NCBI GenBank assembly: GCA_050084985.1
Contig: JBITNC010000001.1
Span: forward strand, 151,528,001-151,592,000
Direction of reading: 5' to 3'
Origin: Nageia nagi
Lineage: Eukaryota; Pinophyta
Length of the DNA stretch: 64,000 nt
Positions 34,585 to 46,855 of the stretch are shown piece by piece (within the stretch, counting starts at the first letter, position 1; every line of letters starts with the position of its first letter). Under the pieces are notes generated by a model that saw nothing but the letters and a program-made list of their open reading frames with translations, had not been told where the DNA came from and did not search any database. The position numbers and the translations under genes are program-made.

Positions 34585-35008
34585 GAACACATATGCATAT
34601 TTTTTTCGCAACATAACTTGTTTGGGATCCATGAGGTGAGGATAAGGCAAACTAGAGCTTTTTAATTCAATGATTCAAGTGGTGAAAAGTTTGTACTTCT
34701 TAATTACCTCTAAGTCCTCTATTGGTCTAGATTTAACTCCATATAGGTGGATAGGCATGTGTGTAGTGATACCACATGTCTACCCATTCATTCAAGAATT
34801 ATCTTGATAACCTAATAGGAAAATTAAAAACTTAATCAAGATAATTAATTTTGCCAATCCAACATACATCACAACCTTAAAAAATAGCTCATACTTCTTG
34901 TGAGAGTATATCATTACCCAAGGGGAACTGGTTAAGGATTGGTAGGACCTAGGCTCCTTGAGGGTATCTAGGTGAAGGCCTAATTTTAGATTAAAAAAAA
35001 AAAGCCTC
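34585..35008 (+). repeat. conserved leader block shared with element A
   Basis: Partner of 24300-24745; see there. Confidence 0.8.
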
Positions 35009-35200
35009 AACTTTTCCCTCTCTTCAGTTATACTTAGTGATGAAGATGTTGGATGCATGATTATTATTTTTGTTAACAATTTAAGCATTTGATTTGTTGG
35101 TTAGTTTTTAAATATGTATTTATTTTTAAATGCAACATGTATGCTTACATTATTTATCTCCTTCATATTATTTTGTAGCAATAGGAGACTCTTTTACATC

Positions 35201-36014
35201 CAAGCATATCTTAGATGTTTCCAACTATGGTATTTGAGAATCAAAAATGAAAGAAAAACTTCAGGTATGGAAATTTTGGATGATTGTCAATGAAAACCAA
35301 GTTGCTCCATTCAAGGAGAAGGAACTTGAATCTTATAATACTAAGAATGATTTGATAATATCTATGATCTTTCATGCAATTTTAGATGAGATCTTCCTCA
35401 TGATATCTTCTTTAAATACTGCAAAGAAAGCTTGGGATAAACTAAAAAGTATCTACCTTGGTACTAAATTTTTTAGGAGGTTCATCATTCTTCAGAAGTT
35501 GCTTCAATAATGTCAAGAGAAAAATGAAAATGTGGCTATATATCTAAATAAGGTTGTTAACCTTAGGACTCAACTTGTGGGGTGTGGTTGCAATTGGATC
35601 AACAATGAGTTTCTAACTTTCATCATCCTTCAAAGCCTTTCTAGTAAGTTTAGTTAGTTTGTGACTATTATTGAAGCTAGGTTTGATGATGAAAAAGAAG
35701 TGTTCTTAAAAAATCTATTAAGGCTTCTCTTGAAGCATTAGGAAACACTTAACAATAAAGTGTTGATCACCACTCCTAAGGAGCCTTCTATGGCACTTGG
35801 TCTAATGAAGCCTCACTTCAAAAAGAAGAACCATAACCAAAAGAAGGGTTATTATGATTATAAGAGGAACTTCAAGAATGGTGGGAACAAGAAGAATTCT
35901 AATAATGGTAAGTCTAAGGAAACCAAAGCTAAATTTGATGGAAATTGTAATTTTTGTAACTGCTATGGTCATAAGAAAGTTGATTGTTTCAAGAAAAAAA
36001 AAAGATTAAAGTGA
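35201..36014 (+). pseudogene. copia gag of element B
   Basis: From LDVSNYGI to MKEKLQVWKFWMIVNENQV, MISSLNTAKKAWDKLKSIY (UBN2-type gag), then a basic tail. It has an intact CCHC zinc knuckle CNFCNCYGHKKVDC (~35947-35988), better preserved than in element A. Stops at ~35508, 35545 and 35655 break the frame. It packages element RNA in virus-like particles when functional. Confidence 0.88.
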
Positions 36015-36480
36015 AAAAGATCTAAAAAATAAAACAAATCTAATAATAAAAAGAATAAAAATTTTGCTTATGTTTCTATCTTTTACTCTAAGTCTCTCAC
36101 TTTGTCAAATGATTAGATTGTTGATTCTGGATACATTAATCACATGTGTTTTGAAAAATATAGGTTTTAAAACTTTTGTAAGTATAGAAAAGATGTAGTT
36201 GTGATAGGTGATAGTTCAATATTTGAAGTTCAAGGTATTGGGAGTGTGTTGATATAAGGGAAGATTCTTGAGAATGTGCTTTATGTGCCTAAGCTCATAT
36301 AAATCTCTTTTTTGTAATTTAGGTTGCAAAGAACGGTTACTCCTTTGAGTTTAACTCACACTCTTGGTGCATGAAAAAGGGTCTTACCACTTTGGTGAAA
36401 GGTTTAGTGCAAGATGACCTTTACATTATGGATCAATATCCAACAAAGATGTACCTTTCAACTAATATTTATTCTAGAGG
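36015..36480 (+). pseudogene. copia protease region of element B
   Basis: The active site reads IVDSGYINHMCFEK (~36117-36158). The catalytic DSG is kept, though the CT of the usual DSGCTNHM is changed. It is followed by VVIGDSSIFEVQGIGSV and ILENVLYVPKL, and the pre-integrase part continues to ~36480. Frame changes occur at ~36300. Confidence 0.85.
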
Positions 36481-37490
36481 CAATCTTTAGCACCATTGAT
36501 TAGGCCATCCAAACCATAAGAATATTCAAGTCATAAAAGATCATGATCTTATGGAAGGTTTGCCTACAATATCACCTACAATTGGTCTTTGTGAGAATGC
36601 ATTTTAGGTAAAATTAATTGATAAAAGTTTCTAAAAGATAAGACAACTAGAGCAACTCAACCTCTTCAGCATGTGCATATAGATTTGATGGGTCCATTTC
36701 TAACTAATTCGCTTGGGGGAGCATCTTATGTCTTGACCTTTATTCATGACTTTAACAAGATGATATTTGGTTATCTTATTGAACACAAGGATCAAACCTT
36801 TGATAAGTTCAAAGATTTCAAAGCCTTGGTAGAAAATCAATCTAGATTCAAAATTAAGATGTTAAGATATGATAATGGGGGTGAGTATAATAGCAATAAA
36901 TTCAATAATTTTTGTACCAAGTATGGAATTAAGAGGTAGTTTACTATCCCTTACACTCCTTAGTAGGATGGTGTTGTCGAAAGGAAGAATAGAACCATTC
37001 AAGAAATGGTAAGATGTATGTTGGAAGATCTTCCTAGCTTCTTATGGTGTGAAACTATAAATGCTACAATCTACATCTTGAATAGGTGTCCTATGAAATA
37101 AGTTGAAGGTAAAACTTCATATGAGGCATGGACAAGAAAGAAACCTAACATATCTCATTTTAGGGTCTTTAGTTGTGATGCTTATGCTTTTGTTATTTCT
37201 AAGAAAAGGAAGAAGCTTGATAAGAGATCTAAAAAGTATATCTTTATGGGCTATGATAATCAACATAAAGGATATAGGCTATATCAACCTTCTTCCCATG
37301 CAATCTTTATGTCAAGGGATGTAAAGTTTAATGAACTACTTAAAGATTCTACATCTTATGAGAACCTTGATGAGGGTGATGATCCTCCTATTGCTCTTAT
37401 TTGGTTGGATGTTAGTGTGGGTTTTTCACCTAAGGAACTAAACTCTTCAACAAAAAGGATAACAAGGAGTATCACCATTAATAAATCATA
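36481..37490 (+). pseudogene. copia integrase of element B
   Basis: HIDLMGPF (first catalytic Asp, ~36677), RYDNGGEYNS (second Asp, ~36871), IPYTP, and VVERKNRTI (Glu, ~36975) are all present. FIHDFNKMIFGYLIEHKDQT matches element A residue for residue over long stretches. The C-terminal part is GYDNQHKGYRLYQP (37246-37290). Stops at ~36490, 36608, 36938, 36961 and 37100 inactivate it. Confidence 0.9.
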
Positions 37491-38530
37491 ATTTTTTAAA
37501 ATTGGTTGCAAGAATGAGCCCTCATCCTATAAAGAATCTTCAAAGCATGAGTGTTGGATGAATGCAATGAATGTGAAGTATGAGGCTCTAATAAAAAACT
37601 AAACTTAGAATTTGGTTTCTTATCCTAATGAATGTAATGTGATTGGAAATAAATGGATTTATAAGGTCAAATATAACTCAGTTAGAGGGATTGAGAAATA
37701 CAAAGTAAGGTTAGTAGCTAAAGGTTTCGCTCAAGAATATAGAGTTGATTATGAGGAAACCTTTGCTCCACTGGCAAAGATGCCTATTGTCAAGGTAATC
37801 TTTGCTCTTTTAGCAACTCAAAGATGAAAAGTTTTATAACTTGATGTCAAGAGTGCTTTTTTCAATAGTGACTTAGATGTGAAAATCTACATGAATCAAC
37901 CAAAAGAGTTTGTTGCTGAAGGTAAAGAATCTTTTGTGTGCAAGTTAAATAAGTCTTTGTATGGAATTAAGCAATCACCAAGGGCCTAGTACAAAATAGT
38001 TTTAGGATACTTTGAGGACACTAAATTTTCTAAATGCTTCTCTTATTTAGATCTTTATGTGCTCAACCAAGGATAAGACTTGATATTAATTCTTCTCTAT
38101 GTGGATGATTTGTTGATTATAGGGAATAATATGGTCCTCATATAAGATTGCATATCCAAACTTAAGGGAACTTTTTAAATGATTGATCTTGGTCTATGGC
38201 ATTACTACCTTGCTATGCAAGTGTACCAATACAAAGATTATACTTACCTCAATCAATCAAAGTATATCACATATATCTTGCAAAAGTTTGGAATGGAGGA
38301 GTGCAAGCATGCTGCAATTCTAGTCTCTTTTAGAATCACTTTGTCTCTTAGTTCCAAATCTCAATTGGCAGATGCTATGGCTTACAAAAAACTAATTGGT
38401 AGTCTTCTTTATTTGACTATCTTTAGGCTAAATATTACCTTTGCTATGAATTTTATGGCTTGATTTATGTAAAAGCCATATGTTGAGCACTTCAATATTG
38501 TTAAATAAATTTTGAGGTATGTTGTGGGCA
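37491..38530 (+). pseudogene. copia reverse transcriptase of element B
   Basis: NVIGNKWIYKVKYNSVRGIE, VRLVAKGFAQEYRVDYEETF (37705-37764), LDVKSAFFNSDL, SLYGIKQSPRA, ILLYVDDLLIIGNN (YVDD box, ~38090-38130), DLGLWHYYLAMQ, KYITYILQKFGMEECK. The first ~70 residues (37612-37827) are an open stretch. Stops include the Trp codons after QR and after SPRA. Confidence 0.92.
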
Positions 38531-39055
38531 CTAAGGATCTTTCTCTCAATTATGATAAGTTGCCCTTATTTTTTCTCTCAAGATTCTTAGATTTTGACTA
38601 TGGAGGAGATAGATATGATAAAAAATCAAATTCTACTTATGTGTTTAGCATTGGTTTAGGTGTTATATTTTAGGTATCTAAGAAGTAACCTACTATTGCT
38701 CTCTTCACCATTGGAGCTAAATATCATGCAATGTTAGTTGTAGCTCAAAAAGCCATTTGGTGGAGGCATATTCTAAAAGAAATAGGGTATAACCAAGTTC
38801 ATCATCTCAAATTTCTTTAGATAATCAATCAGCTATTTTTTTAGCAAAGAATCGTGTTTTCCATTAGAGAACAAAACATGTAGAAATCCAAGCCCACTTC
38901 AGTAGAGAGAAGGTTCTGGATGGTCTTCTACAGTTACAGTATTGTCCATCAGTCCTAAACTCTACTAATTTATTCACCAAGCCCTTTCTTTAAGCTCAAT
39001 TTTATAAGCTTAGGGAATCTATTAGGTTGGTGAAGTTACCCTCTTAAAAGAATTA
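38531..39055 (+). pseudogene. copia RNase H of element B
   Basis: Reads YGGDRYDKKSNSTYVFSIG, GAKYHAMLVVAQKAIWWRHI, NQSAIFLAKNRVFH, RTKHVEIQAHFSREKVLDG, LFTKPFL. This RNase H domain is more complete than in element A but has several stops. Confidence 0.88.
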
Positions 39056-39155
39056 AATGTTGAATTCTTGTTGAATCCATTTTAATTTCTTTCTTCTTAA
39101 TAAAGATGTTGAACTTTTATTTGGTTTGTATACTTTGTTTATACATTTCTTTGTT

Positions 39156-39460
39156 TGGTAACTATAAGTATGGGCTTGACATCTTAGTAATGGCTTATAG
39201 TGTACCTCAAATCTAGCATATTATATCAGAGAGAAAGTTCTTGATGCAACAATTATAGATCTATTCATCTAACTTTGTCTCTCTTGATTTATTCACCAAC
39301 CACCTTAGAAACTTTGTTGTGCACACTTTGAAAGTTTCTTATGATAGTGAAGTTGTCCTAAAGGATGATTGAATGTTGAATTCATGTTTGTGATGAAAAC
39401 TTCATCCCTAAGAGGATCTTTTTTACTATATAGTGTTCATCTAAATGTACACCTTTGTAG
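39156..39460 (+). repeat. partial second copy of the RNase H end and 3' region of element B
   Basis: 39229-39390 (GAGAGAAAGTTCTTGATG ... TTTATTCACCAACCACC ... GTGAAGTTGTCC) repeats 38905-39060. The preceding GTAACTATAAGTATGGGCTTG (39158) repeats the later block near 39624. So part of the 3' region was duplicated and then trimmed. Confidence 0.7.
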
Positions 39461-39914
39461 TTAGTTCGCTCTGTGTGAGGAACTCATGGTACATTTTGTT
39501 TTATTATCATTATGAGAGGAATAAATATGTGTTTGTTAGCACTTTTTGGTTATCTATATGTGAGTAACTTATATATGTGCATATACATTTTTGTTGATTG
39601 ATCAACACATGTTTCTTTAGATAGCAGATGACTATAAGTATTAGCTTGGCTTCTTCGTGATGACTTATAATGCATCATTGATCAGTTTATGGATGGTATT
39701 ACTTAGTTTATTTATTTTATGATTGATATGACTGTTATATGATGCATATAATTGATATTGTTTATGAGTTTCTCATAGCTTATAGGTTTCATCTTGAGAG
39801 TGTAGATTACTTACTTCATGTGGGTAGGCTTATGGAGGCTCATATGTCAACTTAGTGTTGATCAACTACACTTACAATGAAACCAATTATGGTTAATGAT
39901 TGTATTGTAAACCA

Positions 39915-40005
39915 TTTTATTATTGTGCTATAGTGTTGATATTGAAAGTGCCTTCTTGAGATATTAAGATATTAGAAGTTAATTTAGAAAGGGTTAATTT
40001 ATTAA
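39915..40005 (+). repeat. remnant of the 3' LTR of element B
   Basis: Only the final ~90 bp survive, matching 32685-32771 (GTGTTGATATTGAAAGTG ... TTAGAAGTTAATTTAGAAAG). It joins directly to internal sequence matching element A near 29665, so ~150 bp of internal sequence, the PPT and ~320 bp of LTR were removed by one deletion. Confidence 0.85.
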
Positions 40006-40869
40006 CTTTTAAGCATGTACAATTTTCAAGAGTAAATCCCATCCCCATAACCTTTATCATATCCTTCCAGTGTGCACCATGATGGGAATTCTAAAAGGTG
40101 TAGAAATCCATCAAAGAGTGGTTGCAAATAACCATGCAAATATCATAACATGTTTATGTGTTCTACTTACAAATAGCCAAGTAGGACTAGTATATGGGTG
40201 TTTTAGCGACTCTTATTGTAATTATTCTTGGACATATTATTATACATGTATTGTTGATCACCTTGCTATGTAGTGCACCAAATTGGGTGTGCAATGAAGT
40301 TTTCTTGGTACGTGTACACCACTTACAAATGTAGGAGCAAGGATTACATGGAAATAATTATTTTTATTGGAGACTAAATATACTCCATAATATATTCTCC
40401 TTTCAAACATTTATGCTAAAGTGGATAGCAAAGATGATGTTTTGAGTAAGGACATTGATGAAAAATAGAGGAAATAAGAAGACTCTTGGATGTATTTATA
40501 TTGAAGTTGACAAAATATTCATGCTTTATTTATAGGAGATAGATTAAACACATGATATCTATGGTGATTTGAAGAAACTATTGAGTAATATGAAGGTAGC
40601 AGATTATATTTCCAAATACAATACCCGTGTTGAATGATATGGAAGCTAAAGATAAATAATTGCTTAGAAAAGTTGGTAATTACATTGAGGTTATTAAAGA
40701 TTCCATTGGAAACATTACCAAGGTTTTGAATAACCTTAAACTATGCAATGGCTACAGTTCTACAACCAAGTTTGTCCCTAGGACTATTACAAGGAACATT
40801 GCTACAAGGGATGCAAATCGATTTCTTCATTTCAAATGTAGGGAATGTTCTTATGGAGATTATTGGTGA
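40006..40869 (+). pseudogene. PPR-DYW pseudogene, 3' part (PPR, E and DYW domains)
   Basis: Continuation of 32010-32360 after the copia insertion. Readable blocks in order: NPIPITFI and GVEIHQRVVANN (PPR repeat), VGLVYGCF and YYTCIVDHLAM (last PPR repeats), YILLSNIYAKVDSKDDV (E motif), CIYIEVDK and HALFIGDR (E+ motif), then LCNGYSSTTKF and RDANRFLHFKC, ending YGDYW and TGA (40867-40869). The final DYW tripeptide and RDANRFHHF-like block are diagnostic of plant RNA-editing PPR proteins. The deaminase HxE block is missing and the C-x2-CH zinc ligands are altered (CNGYSS), so editing activity would be lost. At least four frame changes are present. Confidence 0.93.
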
Positions 40870-42467
40870 TGAAAATTAATGTGAAATGATTTCATCATTC
40901 CATCATTTTATTTTTCAAAAAGTGTTGTTATTAAATATTTATACAAATATACAATGTTGTTGATTATCAACATCATTTTTTATGAATCATAGTCCCTCTT
41001 ATACAAGAGACTACATGGATGAAATTTATGATGATTATGTTTCATAAGTAAAAATTGATTTTGTCTTTAAGAATTTAGATTTAGATTTGATATTTTTTTA
41101 CTTTATGATTTGCGAGGTTATAATTGGAAATTTAACATTAATTTTTGTATAAAAGGGATTTATTTAGTAAAGTTGTCAGATTTGATCTATTTAGTCTTGT
41201 TAGTGGTTTTTATTGGTTCTTATTTAGGTTCTTCTACTGCTTGGGAATATGATGGATCCCCTACTTGTGGTTATGTTGAAATCTAACTCAAATTGTGTAA
41301 ATGATGTTTCTCCTAGCTCCTCCCAACTAATGTAACTTGCAAGAAAAAGTGAAAAAAATCCAAATTTGATATTTTTTTCCTCCTTAGCCGATGCCTAGAA
41401 ATCTTATGATTTTTTGCCAAAAATCGGCCCAAAAAATTGGATCGAGAATTGCAAAAAATTGAGAAAAAATTACCACATCAACAAAAATAAAAAAATTAGA
41501 ATTGGTTCAAGAAACATTATTTGTCTTATTGATCCTAATATTTTACCGATTAATTACCAATTTTTACAACTATGCTATTTATATGGATGAAGTTGATAGT
41601 CATAAAGTATTATCAAGTAAACAATAAATTCTTAATGCTTTCGATAAATAAATGTTTTGGTATAGTATCAATTTTTTTTAAAAAATTTTTATTCATATTA
41701 AATTGTAGGATTATGTTATTTTCATTAAATATATTTGACAAGTTTCAAATTGAATGATTATATTATTTTCTTTTTGAACCTATTTAAATGAAATGTCAAT
41801 TTTTTTTTAAATTAATTCTAAGTAAATGTATTAATAAAAAAAGTAAGAGTTTAGAAAGTATCTCCAAAAACCTTTTACATCCAAAGGTGGTATTGCATAA
41901 TCACATTTAAACATTCTAGAACAAAGCAAAAATACAAAATTATATACATAGTCCAACATCTATACCAAAAGATAGTAATAACAATGTAGCAATAACATAT
42001 TGCTAATCTTGTTTGGATAAAATGAAGCTTTTTGTAGATATTCCTATATTATGGCATTTGCTTCCACAATGGGCATGGAGTGAAGATTCTATGTGTATTA
42101 AACAATCCCATCTTCAAGCCTATATCAAATCCTAATTTTATGATGTTTCTTTCTCTCTCATCTGCTTTAGTATCAAACCTAAAGCTAAGATTATTGTAAT
42201 TGTGTTTGTAGTGCTTTACATACATATTTTTCCTAGCAACCTAGACTTTTGTAGCCTTCTATAGGAGTCCTTCAAATAATGCATTGGGATAACCAAATCT
42301 TTGCTTCATATAGCATTCTATTATGGATTTTTGGATGTTGCAACCATGTTGTAGTTTGCTTTTTTAGTATCAATTTAATTTATTTTCTTTATGTTGTGCT
42401 TCATTCTTTTTCTTATGCTTCTTATTTTGGTGGTTTCTTCTATAATCATTTTGTATCTTATCTATTA
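40870..42467. other. spacer between the PPR relic and the DNA transposon
   Basis: AT-rich. No coding match is seen on either strand. Long T and A runs occur at 41375-41480 and 41670-41820. Confidence 0.4.
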
Positions 42468-42496
42468 GGCAGGTGCAAGAAGTTGAGTCCCACTTT
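42468..42496 (+). repeat. left terminal inverted repeat of the DNA transposon
   Basis: GGCAGGTGCAAGAAGTTGAG followed by TCCCACTTT. Just inside, AGTCCCACTT and AAGCGGGACT form a small hairpin. Confidence 0.75.
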
Positions 42497-43097
42497 AGAG
42501 GAACTAAGCGGGACTTAGTTTTTTCTAATGTGGACCCAGGATCTTGAGGTCAACTTTTAAACTATTTTGGCTTCCTCCCTATCCATTTCATAAGACCTCT
42601 TACATTGCTCCCCCAAAACAATGATGGCTTCCAAACTTGCAGACCCTCGATCCTGAACCTAGAGGTGTTCATCTACCCTCTAGCTTGCCCCTGTTGCGAT
42701 TGCCATCATTCCCCCTTCAAGGTATGCTCTAGAATATCTTGTTTGATCTTTTTTTGAGTAAAAAATAATATTATATGATACTCTCTTAGGAATTTTATGT
42801 ATGGAAATTATTTTTAAAATTGTAATTCATTTAATATATTTTATAAATGATACTCTTGATTTAATTCTTTTAAGAAATAACTCTTAATTCTTGTCCAAAT
42901 ATCCATTTTAGTTTGGACTCAACATAGTTTTAGGTTGTTTCCTTCAAATTAAACCTTTTTTATGGTTTCTTTAATTGAAAAACAAGTTAGTAATTATCAT
43001 GTTTTAAATTTAAATAATACAAAATAAAATTCAAACCACCATTATTTTGATGAACTAATAACTTGGTATATGATATAAGTGAAAAAGAAAAGGGTCT

Positions 43098-43155
43098 TGT
43101 TGGTTAAGGTTTTACCATAAAAGGGATGCTCACCAAGTTCTCACTATGTAGGATG
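43098..43155 (+). repeat. 57 bp direct repeat, member 1 (partner at 43882)
   Basis: TGTTGGTTAAGGTTTTACCA ... CAAGTTCTCACTATGTAGGA, repeated 784 bp downstream with four to five differences. It lies within the transposon interior. Confidence 0.85.
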
Positions 43156-43881
43156 ACATCATGTTGATGTTATGGGATATGTAACTAGCCTTCAAAAATC
43201 CATGTACAACATACCTTCTTGATGTCCCACTAAACCCTTTTAGCTTGTTATATATTTACTCAATCCTCTTTTATTGCTAGTGTGTCTTAAATATCATGTA
43301 TCTTCTTTGTACTAACTCTTAGATAGTAAATCTAGTAAGTAAAGGGAAAACCAAAATTCATTTCTAGCCTCTATAATATGATAACATTAGCTAATAGTAG
43401 TATTTTCTATTTTTAACTATGAAGTTTATATTTCTTTTTGTTTGTATAATAATTAATGAAAGATATATATTGATGCTTTGTGTTGTAATAATTAATAAAA
43501 GGCATATATAAAGGATTATAGGGAAGAAAGTAGTAGAGTTATAAGGCCATGTTAACCATCCCCATCCAAAGAAAAATAAACAAGAGTTGGCTCATCAATA
43601 AGGGAAGCCCCTAACCTAAAATTTAGGAAGGAAATTGTATTAAAGTCTCTTCTCCAAGGTACCCTGGATTTAGAATGCATCCAAGGGAGGAAGTATTGAA
43701 ATGAATTCACTCTATATGAGCCCTCCCAAAAAATATTGTTTTACTAAAGAACTTATTATACATATTGAGTATACATGCCACATCATTTTTGTAGGTATTA
43801 CTAGACAATTATTTTAAAACTTCATAATCTCATAAATTTTGATGTGGGTGTCAATTTAATGAATTGTAAGGGGATAACAAG

Positions 43882-43939
43882 TGTTGGTTAAGGTTTTACC
43901 ATAAAAGGGATGCACATCAAGTTCTCAATATGTAGGATT
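43882..43939 (+). repeat. 57 bp direct repeat, member 2
   Basis: Partner of 43098-43155. The 784 bp interval could be a small non-autonomous insert or a local duplication remnant. Confidence 0.85.
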
Positions 43940-46855
43940 TCATGGGCCCCCTATTCAAAGTGAGGCTAGATAAGACACTTTTACATGCATCAAAGCATTT
44001 TGTACATGTTTTAGGGTGCCTAAATAAGCATTTAATTGAAGCACTTGTACATCATCTAAATTCTATTTGTACCCAAATGATAACTCCTAAAAAAACTTTG
44101 ATAAATATGATGCATTTTATTGGGATACTTCATTCCTCTCCCCCTATATACTTCAAAGTCTATTAGGATGTACTCTCTTGATGTGTAAAAACTTATATAT
44201 ATAATTGAACCCACTAGGAAATAAAATATTAATTTCATAATAAATCTACATTCATACATAGATACACATTCTTGTTAAAAAAAATTCACTACATAGTGAG
44301 AAATCCTTTTCTTTTATCTTATTCAAGCAATTTTTGCTAAAGTATTTAGTTAAAAAAATTCAAGCGTAAGTTATTCAAGTATTGTTAATAGGTTTGAATT
44401 AGCAACTTGTATAAGAGTCATGATGAGTTTTTTTAGTAGAGTATTTAATATAGGGCCCATTTTGAAAGGATCCCATAACCTTTTTACATTAGTATTAATA
44501 TTTTCATTAAGTTCCTATAAACAAAATAACTATATATTGAGTCTTGCAAAGTTGATACTATAGTAAGGTAAGGCTATCACAAACATGAAAAAAAAGAGGA
44601 TAAAAGTCAAAATTTAAGAAGAGGAAATCATTATTACAAAGTATATAAAAAATAAAACATTTACCAATATCCTAAGAGTTGATCTTAGGATATATTCTTT
44701 CCTTTCACCTTGTGTCCTCCTAGAGATGAGGTTGTAATACTTATATCCTATCCTTTGTTCTTGTAATCCTATATAGAGTTAAGAAATTCCTTTGCATTAA
44801 ATAAGGAAATGTGGGTGTCCACTTGGTCCATGAAATGAGGAGGTACTCCAAATCATCACCAAATTTAGTTAAGCCAATATATGGGGTCCTAAGGGATATC
44901 TTAGAAACCCTCCATAGGTAATCACTTGCCTTGCTAGTGGCTTGTTTCAACTTTCTCTTTTATGGTGGAGTGGGATCCAAAAAATTACCTTATTTGATCA
45001 CACTCCTTTAGATTCATTTTGATGAGCATGAGTTTGTGCTTTTGCATGTTGAATGTGTCTCACCCTTTTCCTCCTAGGTTATTGTAATCTTCACCTTAGT
45101 AAATCCTCCTTCAACATAAAAGGATGGTAGAGAATCCCTTGATGGGAAAAGAAAATATGCATCATCCTTTGCATCCTCCTCATTCGAGCTACCTTCTTAT
45201 TAGGTAGAATTAGAATAATAAACACAATCCATACCCAATGAGATATTGAATGTGTTATTATTAGAAGTGATAAGGTTGAATATAATGTAGAGAATTCCCT
45301 AATGTCTAAGACCAAAAAACTTTCCCTCCATCTCTTGAATAATATTTTAAATTGAGTGAAATAATTAATGGGTAATATTAATTTCTCTCATCCCCTTGCA
45401 AAAATATTCAAAAATACCAAGTGAGAATTATGAATTATATTATAATTGTGACCATCTTCCTTTTGATTGGTAAGGAATCATAATTTATGCCCCCTTGAAG
45501 CTTTTAAAGTTTGTCATTCTTTCCTTTGAAAAGTTGTAGCTCTTGGGTGAATGAGTACTTCTCCCTTATAATTTTGTCTCCATTTAGAGGAAAGCTTGAA
45601 ACTTTGTACAGAAGCATGGGTTTGATGTAAAATGATATCTCATCATCCTATACTCTTCCCTCATCCCATGAGAGAACTAAAGCAAGTGTAAAATTTTGGT
45701 CTACCACTTAGAATCAATTGAGATTTAGACTAATCACATTGCTTGCAATAAAATATCCTTACTATCATTGTATGCCAGAAGAACCTCAAGCTATAATAAA
45801 TAATGATAAGAGTAATGAAATGTTAGATCTTGGACTCATGAAAATATATATGATAAAGCCTTAAGAATATACAAAGGATAAACTACCTAGGAAGGTGGGC
45901 ACATCAAGTCAAAGAAACATCTACCACAACTAGTAACCTTGGAAATTATATGGGTATGGATTCAATGAGTATGAGTATGACAAAAACTAAACCACTCCAA
46001 AATCAACCCATATGCAAATTGAATAAAAAATATAGCAATACATTAATATCCACATGAAAAACTTATGTTACGATGAAAAACATACATCACATCATTCAAC
46101 CCCTTATGCATAGGTTTGAATACTGATATTGAATGGTCAATAAAACATGACTCAAACATACAAAATTTGTCTTAGTTCAAAAAAATTCTAAAGTCAAAGC
46201 ATCCTTAATTAATTTGACTTAGTTCACTTTCTTTTAAAAAATATATAAAATATAATATTGAATCAATTTTTTTTAATTTTCTCTCAAGCTACTCCTAGAA
46301 TAAATTTGACTATCTTGATATAATGAGAGTTTATTTGAGATTTTGTAACAAATCTGAAAGGCAATTATGGAGGTCATTCATTTAAGGGTATTTTTTAGTG
46401 ATACATTAAGGGGAAGGCCAAACTAGCATGACTTTAAGTTTTACATATTCTTATACATTGAATTCTAACCATAAAAAAATCTTAATTTTTGCATACTTAC
46501 TAAGGTGATTCATTTATTTCTTGATGGTCGTTTTATCTTTCAAAGTATCTTAAAATATATGATATATCTAAAGATGATGAATTTTATATTTCTAGAGTAT
46601 TTGATTCCATAATTTATTTCTCTTTTCCTTAATAATTAAAGCATAGCATTTTGACTTGAATACCATGAGATGTTTTATTAAAGAAGGATTTCCATACTGT
46701 ATTTGAAAAGGAGTCTTGTTATGGAGATTTATGAACATTAAATTTTCATGTATATCAAGTTATATATATATATATATGGATTAACAATTTTAGAATAATA
46801 AAATATAACTACATTAAATTTAAAGAACATTTAACATGCATTATATACAATCCAT

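Larger units (their letters stand above)
32786..35200 (+). other. leader of element B with a GC-rich minisatellite
   Basis: Very AT-rich apart from the island at 33466-33630. 33960-34200 carries several TGCATG/ATGCAT units like those of element A, though fewer. 34585-35008 is the block conserved with element A. A (TA)n run lies at 33675-33709. Confidence 0.7.
32361..40005 (+). mobile_element. Ty1/copia element B, inserted in a PPR-DYW gene (7.6 kb)
   Basis: A diverged relative of element A with the same domain order and leader. The 5' LTR and PBS are present; the 3' LTR is reduced to its last ~90 bp and the PPT is lost. Flanks TTTTT (32356-32360) and CTTTT (40006-40010) fit a 5 bp target duplication with one change. 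The PPR reading continues across the element. Confidence 0.9.
42497..46855. other. left interior of the DNA transposon, no recognised gene
   Basis: 42540-42730 is less AT-rich and ends in an AAG|GTATGC donor-like site, so it could be an untranslated first exon of the plus-strand gene. A ~57 bp direct repeat lies at 43098-43155 and 43882-43939. On the minus strand 44741-45315 holds fairly open stretches (SKASDYLWRVSKISLRTPYI, LTKFGDDLEYLLISW) that I cannot assign. Confidence 0.45.

Noticed and set aside
42600-42740. GC-richer stretch near the transposon's left end as a coding exon
   Set aside because: No frame gives recognisable protein; only a possible untranslated exon with a GTATGC donor can be suggested.
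44741-45315. Minus-strand frames as a third transposon gene
   Set aside because: They are fairly open but have no recognisable motif, start or splice context, so the region is recorded only as unassigned.
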